Source: Lentinula raphanica (Eukaryota > Basidiomycota > Agaricomycetes > Agaricales > Omphalotaceae). Taken from it: a DNA stretch of 64,000 nt. Positions 11,101 through 20,634 of this stretch are shown one piece after another. The stretch spans positions 124,001 to 188,000 of the forward strand of contig JANVFP010000044.1 in assembly GCA_027919835.1 (NCBI GenBank), written 5' to 3'. Within the stretch, counting starts at the first letter, position 1, and each line of letters opens with the position of its first letter. The translations under genes and the position numbers were made by a program. The notes below the pieces were generated by a model that did not search any database, was not told where the DNA came from, and was given only the letters and a program-made list of their open reading frames with translations.

Positions 11101-11482
11101 CCCGATCCCCAGATCGGTTATTTTCATAGGTTTCTCAAATGGTATCGGTTCTTTCCCTCTAAACTCTGGTCTGGTGTAACTTCAAGTGTAACAACAAGTA
11201 TCGGCAATCCTTTTCAGTCCAGACGTTCGGTGTAGAACATTCCTGCTTAGCAGCTGTCTACGACGTTCGTTGGGACGAATCGCTCGTAGCCTCCGTCTGT
11301 GGTGCCGTCGAGGGTTAGAGCAACGAGCACCCTAACATAATAACCGATCTCTTGCTGCCCCCAGGGAAGTTCATACTACCCTCTGGACGAAGGATCTGTT
11401 ATCTATCATCCTTGATCTCCTGCCCTAGTTGTGCTCATACCATTCCTTGGACGGAGAATTCAGTTTGATATATTTTTTTTCT

Positions 11483-13557
11483 ATGATGACACAAGGTGTC
11501 TCAAACTTCAATACAAGTCGTCGTCTTCCCCTGGTAGTTGAACCAATGACATTTTTCCAGTTCGGAGACGAGACTCGACCTCCTGTTACGATTAGTAACA
11601 GATACCTTCCGGGATATGCTAGATCATCCTGGAACCCCAAACAGGTGTTGGGCAGACAACATAGGTCTCAATCTCCATACCCCATGATGTCTATGCAACC
11701 CGACACTTATATTACTTATCCCCGTCAGGCTTCTCCACCCAATTCACCTTCAGTGGACCATTCAGGTTGGCAATGGCAGCCACCCCCTTCATATCTTCCT
11801 ACACCATATAACCATCCTACAAAGTCTGTGGTAGTACCATCACACCATGATCTCAAGTCAAGGCAGATGTCTGTCCCTTCCCCTCAGCGTGCTCCGATGT
11901 CACAACCCAAGAAATCGGGTGATGCATATATGGGACGGGAGTATTCTTTGAATATTAAGAAGCCCTCACAAACATTGTTATCTCCTGCACAGCTAACGTC
12001 ATACCCCTTGATGACATCACCTCATGACTCTCGAACCGCTGTTCCCCGAGCTATGCAACCATTGAAGCAAGGTGCTACTCCATTACCTCCACAGTCACAG
12101 TCGTGGCCCCATATTAGTTTGCCAAACAAACAGGCACAGTCTTGGGCTGGTCGTGATCTTGGGAACATAGGAAACCAGTCAGTACCTGCTCCGAAATCTT
12201 CCGAAGTCCCTATACTAATCAAACAAACACAATCCACTGTTGATGCTATGGAAGAAGTAACTATTGATTTGTTAGCTTTCCGGTGTCATCAACTGGCTTT
12301 GATGATTAGGTTACGGGATCATCCGGAGCGCTTACAGGAAGATTGGATCAGACTAGTAATCCAGCTTGACATGGATCGGCCCTTGCTCTTCAGAGAGCCT
12401 TACAACAGGACCATGTCAGATTGGAGTTTGACAAGGTTGTTCGGCAGATAAATACCCTATATCCTGACCATCAAATTCCTGTTCGACAGAAACCTGCTGT
12501 TGCTGTTTCTCCTAGGCAAAACTCAGATATGTCCTATAATTCGAGTCTGCAGGTTGAAACTAATATTCCAACAGGATCAACTAGCCAGACTGTTGCATCT
12601 ACACTGGAGAACCGACAGGATTTGAATATTTCCAAGACTCCTGTCAGTGTTGTACAGTCACTGGTTGGAACTCCAACAGCTCAGCATACAGTATCATCGA
12701 GAGCTATGGAGCCAATTAGTGACCCTGGTCTCCTCCGAAAAGTTGATGAACTGGGTCAGCAAAGTTATAGGGAATGGGATCAGGAAGGAACACAGGACTT
12801 GACTACTGGGAATAACAAGCTGGTACCTCACTTGGAAAAGAGTGATTACCGTTATGCCAATGTTCCAAGGCAAGGTCTGGCTTTTAGCAATGGTGATGGT
12901 CTACGGTCACATTTTTGGAAACATAAGGACTATAACTTTGGGAACCCATCTATTCCCCTGAGTTCTACTCCTCGTAACATGGTCCCTGGACCTCCACCAC
13001 CTCCTGAACCACCCCCATCATTTGCCTTATCTGTGTCATCATCTGTGGACTCACATCATCAGTCTGCAGGCTCCTGTTCTTCTTCCCCTTACTCTCAAGG
13101 TTATCAATGGAACAGCTCTACAAGTCCAAACAGATTCATTGATGACATGCTTTCTACAACAGTAGACTTGCAGGAAGACTCTGACACAGATGATGATGAT
13201 GCTGAACCCAATTCCACAAATATTGTTGAAGTAGAGGAAATGGGTCCTGGGCAAGATGAAGATGATAACAACACTACTGAACAGGATGAAGGCATGTCTG
13301 ATGAGTTCTGTTTCCAGTGCGAAAATCAGTTCACAGAAGCAGACACATACTACTGTGATGACTGTGCATTGGAAGAAGAAATCTTCGGAAGAGATGAATA
13401 TAGAGAAGATTTTGGCTTGCACAATCAGGAATATGATGAAAATATGGAAGAATCGCCTGATCAGGAATATTTAGAGGATACAGGCTATGACACTGACCCT
13501 GCCAGCACTCCAAATCAGGAAGGGGAGATTAGCCTGGAGGAGGGAGTAATGTTATGA
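11483..13557 (+). CDS. Gag-like protein of the LTR retrotransposon
   Basis: Only coding unit of the element. Two long open frames overlap by 31 bases in different frames. They are joined cleanly by a 38-bp intron (12356-12393, GTAATCC...CTTCAG) that gives EDWIRL followed by RALQQDHVRLEFDKVVRQ, in phase. The product is about 678 residues. The start is taken as the ATG at 11483, the first ATG of the frame. The N-terminal half is rich in Pro, Ser, Gln and Tyr. A short helical part surrounds the intron, and the C-terminal third is strongly acidic. A Cys4 pattern, CFQC...CDDC (13312-13365), resembles a small zinc ribbon rather than the CCHC knuckle of usual Gag proteins. No enzyme motif is seen. 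The stop lies 8 bases inside the 3' LTR. I call it gag-like from its position only. Confidence 0.6.
12356..12393 (+). other. 38-bp intron in the retrotransposon gene
   Basis: GT at 12356 and CAG at 12391-12393. Removing it joins the two open frames in phase; without it, the upstream frame stops at 12449-12451. A -1 ribosomal frameshift in the overlap is the alternative, but I see no X-XXY-YYZ slippery heptamer there. Confidence 0.6.
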
Positions 13558-15230
13558 AGCATAACATGACTCATGGCCACCCCCACAAATTTCTAAATAA
13601 TTCCCCGATTATTCCTGGCATTTTTCCTATTTTTCTAGTATTTTTCCTGCATTTATTCATGCCTAAACGGTCTCTACAAGCCTCTTTTATCAATGGCCGA
13701 GGCCTCGCCGAGCTGGCGCTTATTCGGCGTCTCGGCATCTCAACGCAGAAGCGCCGCCTTTCTATATTCCCACACTTCTTCTTCCTCATCGCTTCCTTCC
13801 TCCTCAGCCACCACTTTCTTCTTGGACACGCTAGGACCATCGGGACGACACATCGGGACTTCAAGACGGCTAGGGAGGATAAAGGGATAGTGAGGACGAC
13901 GAGGAACGACCATAGAGGGCTGGAGACCGCGAGGACACGGTCTGCCAGTCGGTCTCTTAATCAGTGCGTAATCCGTTCACAGAACGGATTACTTCCATGC
14001 TAACGAGGTGCCGCAGTCACGACAGGCCATCGTCGACTCGCGTTGACGTGTACTGACCTCCTGATGCGCTCCCGGATCTCAACAACCCCAACAAACCTCG
14101 GCCCCGCTCTTTTCGTGTTGCACCCTCGGTCCCGACGTATCGACGTCGTTCTCGGCCCCCCTTTCTTCTGTTTAACACCTCGTCATCTCGTTCTCGTCAC
14201 CATCGGCCTCTTCCCAGCACGTTCAGTCGTCCTGGATGACGATACACGCCCGGCAACCCTTTTTTCTTATGTTACCTTCGGTCCCGCTATGTCAACCTCG
14301 TCGTTGGCCTGTCCTTTTTCCGTTTCTCCTTTCAATGCCTCGTTTTCGTCATCTTCGGCATCCTTCTCGCGTATCTTCGTCATCGCCGGACCTTTTCCAC
14401 CTCGTTTGGTCATCTGGGATGACGATAACCGTCCTAGCGCCTTGTATCGTACCGGATAATCCTTCCCAACCCCCACTCTCGACATCCTAGGCTCGTATAC
14501 ATGTCGTTCGGCCGCTCCCCATCTCGGATTTGCCATTGTTGACTCGTCTACGCGTATACGCCTTCGTTAGGCCCGAGTACGCGCAACATCGGCTCTCCCT
14601 TCATTTTCTGCCAATCTGCTAACCATTTTTAGCTTCCCCATGGTTATCCGGATCCTACACGTTTACCTTCGGCCTGGGGTATCTCTTTCAATAGCAGGCG
14701 AGTCAAGACGAGTCAAGACGACTCCTCGCCTGCTGTCCTTTCTTGTTGTTTATCACATTCCTCTAATGTCATTTCTCCGGCCGGATCGACGCGTATACCT
14801 ACGTCGATCCGTGCTATCCTTGTTTTGACGCGTCGTTGACTCACAACGACGACGTTTGACAATATCCAGGCTCCGGGACCTGGTCATCACGATTATCATC
14901 GTGTTGACGCGTCCCATAGCCGACATTTATTATATTACCTTCCATTTATATCCATACCTACAAAATACATATATAAGCTGTAGGTATTTTGTACCCGATC
15001 CCCAGATCGGTTATTTTCATAGGTTTCTCAAATGGTATCGGTTCTTTCCCTCTAAACTCTGGTCTGGTGTAACTTCAAGTGTAACAACAAGTATCGGCAA
15101 TCCTTTTCAGTCCAGACGTTCGGTGTAGAACATTCCTGCTTAGCAGCTGTCTACGACGTTCGTTGGGACGAATCGCTCGTAGCCTCCGTCTGTGGTGCCG
15201 TCGAGGGTTAGAGCAACGAGCACCCTAACA
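13550..15230 (+). repeat. 3' LTR, 1681 bp
   Basis: Same length as the 5' LTR, with a constant offset of 3893 bases and identical translated frames. It is followed directly by the AGTAT duplication (15231-15235) and the continuation of the interrupted exon. Confidence 0.93.
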
Positions 15231-15235
15231 AGTAT

Positions 15236-16267
15236 CTACTATTGAAGATGCTTTCCCCTCAGACAAGCATGCTTTTTTTCTGGACATCGCCCGACAGACA
15301 GCTGTGGTGGAATCTCTGGTAGATGTTTTTGAATCTGTCAAAGAAGACACTGACGTTCAAAAATTATTGACTTCCTTTGTATTTTATTTCTTTTCTTTGC
15401 TTTTCACCTTCACTGACTTATCCATTATAGATGGGTTATGCGCGTGGTGGCTTATTCACTTCTCTTGCCAAGAAGGCTAGAGAGTTTACTGCAAGCTACT
15501 ACTCCCTTCCTGGTACTCGCAAAGCATCAGAGGTCAAGGATATGGTTGATTGGCTTGTCAGTGATGGGCACTTCAAGTATGGAGGGGTCAACGTTGAGGT
15601 TAGTAACTTTTAACTCATATTATAGTCAAAATCTAATATTCTATCATTATAGAATCGTACTTTTGACACAAAGAAACCCTTTGAAGCAGAGGGAATAGCT
15701 CATCTTCTCAGACTAGAATATTTCGCTACTAAGGGTGGTGCAAATATTGCGGTCTTCAAAGAGATGGTTGCTGCTAAGCATATCAAAGGACCCACTATTG
15801 CTTTAATGATTACAGTGGTACGTCTTTTTATTACTTCATTTCAAATTAATTCTTAAAATACTTTCAGCTTGAACACGCCCTCATGGAGTATTCAGATGGT
15901 ACATATCGTAACTCTGAATTCACAGATTCTGCTCAAACGCGGTAAGTCATACTAATACTTCTTATCAACAAGTATTGATTACTTTTCAAGTTATTATCAT
16001 CATCTATCTTCTTATAAGCGTATTGCTGAAGGAGCCCCTACTTGGGCTGATAGATTTGAGGCCAGACTGTTCAACTTAGTTCTGTGAGTATTAATAAACC
16101 TTTGATTCAACCCTATATTGACAACGTTTAATAGTAATCAATCCAACAAGACTTTTCTTTTGGATGTTGAAGCTAACGATATGAACGAAGTAGATATTGC
16201 TGAACTGGAAGCTAGCGCTGTAGCAGACAGTAATACTGCTAGTGTCAGCTCTTCTACTGAAGCGTAA
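15236..16267 (+). pseudogene. DUF6532-family gene, 3' part with the conserved domain
   Basis: The interrupted exon resumes at 15236 in the phase left open at 9656. Exons 15236-15378, 15431-15598, 15653-15817, 15868-15941, 15991-16083 and 16135-16267 join without frame changes. Restored length with the 5' part is 1545 bases, about 514 residues. The translation has the DUF6532 look: TIEDAFPSDKHAFFLD, then REFTASYYSL, VKDMVDWLVSDGHFKYGG, then HLLRLEYFATKGGANI and ALMITVLEHALMEYSDG, ending in an acidic/Ser-rich tail. Only the retrotransposon breaks it; no other lesion is visible, in keeping with a recent insertion. Transcription from the 3' LTR could still yield the domain alone, from the ATG at 15431. 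Confidence 0.8.
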
Positions 16268-16479
16268 CTGTCTTATGACAGTCTTTATACCCAGGTGTAG
16301 CTTTTTTCAGAATTATTTCTAAACCACGTTCTTTACTAGTATAATATAGTTTGTTTAATGTTATACTTTGTCTTTTGCAATTTCAATAATCTTGAGTTGA
16401 CTACAGAGCATTGAGATTAACTTAAAAGTCTTTCAGCCACCCTAAGGAGAGCCAACACAGACTGAAGCTAGCCTGTGTT

Positions 16480-16800
16480 GATTCAAGTTAAGCAAAGTTG
16501 ACCTAAGTTGCGTGTAAGCTAACCTGGAGTAGACCTGAGTTAGACTCCAGTTGACCTCAGTTGCACCCAAGCTGGCCTGGAGTAGACCTGAGTTAGAGTA
16601 AAGTTGACCTGAAGTTAGACTGAGTAAGACTGAAGTTGACCTGAAGTTAGACTGAGTTAGACTGAAGTTGACCTGAAGTTAGCCTGAGTTAGATGAAGTT
16701 AACCTGAAGTTAGCCTGAGTTAGTCTGAAGTTGACCTGAAGTTAGCCTGAGTTAGATGAAGTAGAATTAAAGTAAGCCTCAGTCACTTAGGTCATCCTAA
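16480..16800 (+). repeat. Tandem array of a ~32-bp GTTGACCTGAAGTTAG unit
   Basis: The clearest units (about 16625-16760) read CTGAAGTTGACCTGAAG followed by TTAGACTGAGTTAGA, alternating with a variant carrying TTAGCCTGAGTTAGA. Upstream units are shorter and more diverged (GTTGACCTCAGTTG, GTAGACCTGAGTTAGA). Each unit is itself made of 8-9-base words of the GTTGACCT/GTTAGACT type. Confidence 0.8.
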
Positions 16801-17233
16801 GGTTAACTCTAAGATTTGAAAAAAGCTAACCTTGGCTCAAGCAACTGAAGAGAATTCATGAACTTCTCAGCCCTAAGGCAACTCCATTCACTAAAGTTAG
16901 CTTATAGCAGCTTGAGTAGGGGGGGCATTTTCCTGATGAAGGGCATGAGAGGGACCATGAATGGTGATGCAAAAGCTAAAAATTACTTCACTTGGATGTC
17001 CCAACAGAAGTTAGTTACATTTTAGAATCAATGCATGCTATATATTGCACTCAGAGCTTTCTTAGGCTACTGTATGCTCAAAAGATATAACAGAGAGCCT
17101 CTTTGAATATGTATGGATTTCTGTAAAGATAGACCTTGGTGTACATATTGCTACATAATGAATGGGAAAATTGCCAAGTAACACAGCTGTCAGGTGGCTG
17201 TGTATCGAGGCGCCCCCTGCTGGTCAAAGTGCA

Positions 17234-17341
17234 CCAGATCTTCTAGGGCACGGCCATGGTGTTTGTTTTTTTATTTGTACACCTGTCTACGTCTGTATTT
17301 TTGCGGCACACTGGGATGCTGGAGTGCCCTAGAAGATCTGG
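17234..17341. repeat. 18-bp perfect inverted repeat, 72-bp spacer
   Basis: CCAGATCTTCTAGGGCAC (17234-17251) is answered by its exact complement at 17324-17341. The spacer has no open frame of note. It could be a minimal foldback or a short MITE. No flanking duplication is obvious. Confidence 0.75.
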
Positions 17342-18090
17342 GTACGAGATTAACTATTAGCATGGTTGATGCAAGGCTGGAAGCAGTGATGAAAAGTGGT
17401 GATGAGGAACCTAAATTTGCATTGCATGTGAGATTGTGAGTATGTGACAGAGAATTGAATATTGAGCAGTTACCTGCAGTGACCGAGGGCCAGCATACGG
17501 ATACAGAGCATAGAGGCCCTAGTACATAGCTACTAGATATTTGGGTCCGAATCATTGTGGCAGTTTATGATCAAGAGGTGATTGATATCATCTGCATCAT
17601 GGGAAATCATCAACCTTCAAGAAGGGAATCTGGGACATGGCCCCATGTGACCGTGTGAAGAGGTTCAACGTCAACCATTGCTGAAGTTGATCCTCTTCAT
17701 CATGGTCTATGATATATATACCAGCGGCCAGGCTCTATTCTCCGGATCTTAACTCGGTTGAACTTGAGGCTCCCACAGACTGCTAGCTACATGTGTATAA
17801 TATGGCTTGCCAACTCAGATTTTCTGCTTACCCAGAATGTCCTCTGAGTAAGAGGGTCAACATATCAGAGAGCCTAGCCCTGCCAATATATCCATCACAT
17901 TCTGGGTCAAGTTAAATCCGGCAATCTCACATTGAAGATGGTTTGGCCAAGATGTATGATATATCTTCAAAGTTCACACAATCCATCAACTGGCATCTAT
18001 CATATATGATATCAAAAAAGAAGACACTCTCATATACTTAGGGTCCACATAAATACCAGGGCTACCAAAGTCTGACTTTCATCAATTATA

Positions 18091-19500
18091 ATGCCTTCTG
18101 TCAGTGTATCAACCTCCACAGGAAAAACAAGATTCCAATACACTATCAGCACACCATCTTCGGCATCTGCAGAATGGATTGAGCCTGAGCTCCCAACTCT
18201 GTTGTTCTTTCATTGCTTTGCTGTTCATAATGTATTCCACTGTGAGTTCTGGTTTTGTGGTTCTCAATTTATCTTTGTTTCTAATTTTTGACCTGTTTGA
18301 CATTCAGCTCAATTCTCTGATCAAGCACTGAGGAAGTTCAACTTGGTCTCCTTTGATCTCAGATGGCATGGAGAAACATCAAGTGATACAGTACCTCCAG
18401 TATATGGCCAAGAAGAGGCAGCAGAGGATGCTATTGCATTCATAGTAGGCAATTTATTACTCCTCATGCTACATGTAAAGATCCTAACCCTTATCATCAG
18501 AACGCACTACAACTTCCTCCTTGTCACTTCATTGCCATTGACTTGGGAAGCACTATTGCATTGCAAGTAGCTGTCAAGAAACCTGAACAAGTGTTGTCAT
18601 TATTTATCATGTCCCATATCTGTCTTGATGAAGTGAGTGCCTTGAGAACTATGTGTTTTAGTGGTACACTAAAGGCGACATAATTTTGAGGTGCCAGATG
18701 TACTAGAAGGAAGGACAGAAATGTATGAAATATATATTTCTGACCTGCCCAATGCACATGTTGACATTGCTGTGGCATTTATACAATATGCATTCAGCAA
18801 CACCATGTCAAATCTTGCTCTAGCGTGAGTACCAGTATTTTTGGCAACATGTTCAATCCTCAGAGTCTTTGACTGGTCATTTTTTGTATTGATTTAGATT
18901 GCGAGATTCATGCATGCCTATAGACTTGGAGAACTGGTCTCCCAAACATAGGGAGGAATATCGGTTGATATCATATGAAATTTTCCGCAGTCGGAAAGCT
19001 CTTCCAATTGCAGCTCTGTCAAGGATCTCATGCCCAGTTAAACTCATACATGGAGGGGGTAGTATTGTATACTCCTCATGCTATACAGAGGCCTTCATGA
19101 AGGACTTGCAGAAAGCAGGAGTAGATGTGTCAATGGAGATCATTCCAGTTGCTCCACATTATTTATGTGTGGATTATGCAGAAGTGTGAGTTGGCTTCCA
19201 TTCTGTGTTCAGTCTAGTCTTACAGCTAGCCTCAATGTTATCTTTTCAGATTGAATCCCCTGATTCATGATTTTGTTGTCAAAAATCTGCAGAGAAAGAG
19301 CAATGCAACTATACCTCCTGCTCCATTAGACACTGTAGTATCACCTTGGGACAAAATGCTGCGAGATTATGGATGGAACCCAGAAAGAAAACATGAGTTG
19401 GATGATGATGATTTTGTGATTTCATATGTATGCCATATTTGTGCTTTTTTTATATACATATAATATTACTGACTCATATTACTATCAGCCAATGAATTGA
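18091..19500 (+). CDS. Alpha/beta-hydrolase-fold protein with Asp at the nucleophile site
   Basis: Seven exons (18091-18241, 18308-18444, 18501-18632, 18691-18824, 18898-19185, 19250-19427, 19489-19500) sum to 1032 bases, 343 residues, all in phase. Order along the protein matches basidiomycete alpha/beta hydrolases: an N-terminal strand with LLFFHCFAVH, then FNLVSFDLRWHGETS, then the nucleophile elbow, a cap region, ISCPVKLIHGGG (usually followed by the acid residue) and APHY with the catalytic His. The elbow reads AIDLGS where relatives I know have G-x-S-L-G, so the serine is replaced by Asp (GAC). The acid position after HGGG reads SIVY, without a clear Asp. It is either an inactive relative or an enzyme with an Asp nucleophile like epoxide hydrolases and haloalkane dehalogenases. 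No signal peptide is apparent. Confidence 0.8.
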
Positions 19501-20634
19501 ATACTGGTGAAAATAACTGGATCAAAGCAAAGGGATAAATCCCCAGATGATAACAGGTTGAGTACTATGTGTCAACCTTAGGTTAACAATAATATGGACA
19601 TCAAATTTCAGAATAGATGCATGCCATGTAGTAATGAAACAAATATAGCAAAGAAACTTGAAGAAGAAGAAATAAGTAAAACAACACAGATTCTTGCAGA
19701 AGCAATAAAGTTCAATGTAGACAAGGTATGAGAAAGACATATGTGAGGAATTAGAAGAAACAAGGTACTGAACAGTTGGCATCTGCATACTGCACTTTGA
19801 ACATCTGATGCTGTTTGTGAAAGGCCATACAATATTAGGGCAGGCTATATGACCTATGAATATTGAACACCACTGCAGGACTGTAATTTCTACTTCTGAA
19901 AAATATTGGAGAACATTTTTTTGGAAATTTCTGTTTTCATAGCAAATTTCCCACTGTGAAGTATTCATTTTTGCTGCTTTAGAAAATCTATCTTGTCAAA
20001 AGATTTCTGATGTTGGAAATCCATGGTCTGCCCCAATCTGGAGCACCCTAGGGTGACCAAAAATACCCAGTTTTGAGAAAGTTTTGAGAAAATAGATTTT
20101 TACTGAAGTTTGAAGTTTTTGCAGAGCAGCAAATTTTTGCTATCCAAATGTCAGAAGTTTATCACTTATCAGAGTCTAACTTTTCCCAAAACCTTTCCAA
20201 TGGTTTTTTCCAAGAAGAAAAATCTAGCTAGCTGCACTGTAAGCTATATTGACCAATAACCAATGTTAAGCAGTGAATTTGTACATTTGTATTTGTACTT
20301 GAGTATAGACTTGAGGTTATAGTTGCTGACTTTCAGTAATGAATATTTATATCACAAGTAGCAAGTACACTCAAGTGCATACTCATAAACACTTCTATAT
20401 AATGTACATCACTTTTTATATATATTATTGTTACTTTATAAAATCAGCACAGCCACAACCACAGCTGAAATTCCAGCAGCTGTGCTTCATAGGAGATGAC
20501 ATCATTGGCAGAAAAAAAAAAGTTATGACATCATCTGCATTGCTCTGGGTTGTTTTATTCTGAACTACAACTGTTGATTCTATTCTTTGCTAACTAACAA
20601 GTTTTTTTACATGAGGATCATGATCTAAGACTGC
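19501..20634. other. Intergenic, no gene seen
   Basis: AT-rich sequence with many stops in all frames between two convergent 3' ends. I see nothing else in it. Confidence 0.5.

Larger units (their letters stand above)
9657..11337 (+). repeat. 5' LTR, 1681 bp
   Basis: Begins TGTTATGAAGCATAACA, itself a 7-bp inverted repeat around AAG. It ends CACCCTAACA. The several frames that happen to be open in it are GC-rich chance frames repeated exactly in the other LTR. It contains a TATA-like sequence and perfect hairpins that are listed separately. Confidence 0.93.
9657..15230 (+). mobile_element. Young non-autonomous LTR retrotransposon (5574 bp)
   Basis: Two 1681-bp direct repeats (9657-11337 and 13550-15230) begin TGTTATG and end CCTAACA, that is, with the TG...CA ends and short TGTTA/TAACA inverted termini expected of LTRs. 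They flank a 2212-bp internal region. The element is bounded by AGTAT duplications. Every reading frame translated from one LTR is the same in the other, so insertion was recent. The interior has no recognisable protease, reverse transcriptase, RNase H or integrase and only codes for one gag-like protein; mobilisation must depend on another element. The bases just after the 5' LTR do not start with the common TGG of a tRNA primer site. A purine run (GGAGGAGGGAG, 13536-13546) sits just before the 3' LTR, as a polypurine tract should. Confidence 0.92.
16268..18090. other. Gene-free stretch with tandem and inverted repeats
   Basis: After the DUF6532 stop comes an AT-rich tail, then the tandem array at about 16480-16800, then unique sequence with a short inverted repeat at 17234-17341. 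No frame has splice-consistent coding character. The right end of the presumed transposon cassette may fall here, but I could not find terminal inverted repeats matching the left part. Confidence 0.5.

Noticed and set aside
9661..11235. Open frames of 149, 138, 90 and other codons inside the LTRs
   Set aside because: They overlap on several frames and both strands in GC-rich LTR sequence, are repeated exactly in the other LTR, and show no conserved domain; LTRs are normally non-coding.
12421..12451. Programmed -1 frameshift between the two retrotransposon frames
   Set aside because: No slippery heptamer is visible, whereas a 38-bp GT-AG intron just upstream joins the frames in phase and gives a smooth protein sequence.
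16480..16800. CRISPR-like array
   Set aside because: Units are contiguous and imperfect without unique spacers, and the genome is eukaryotic; it is an ordinary minisatellite.
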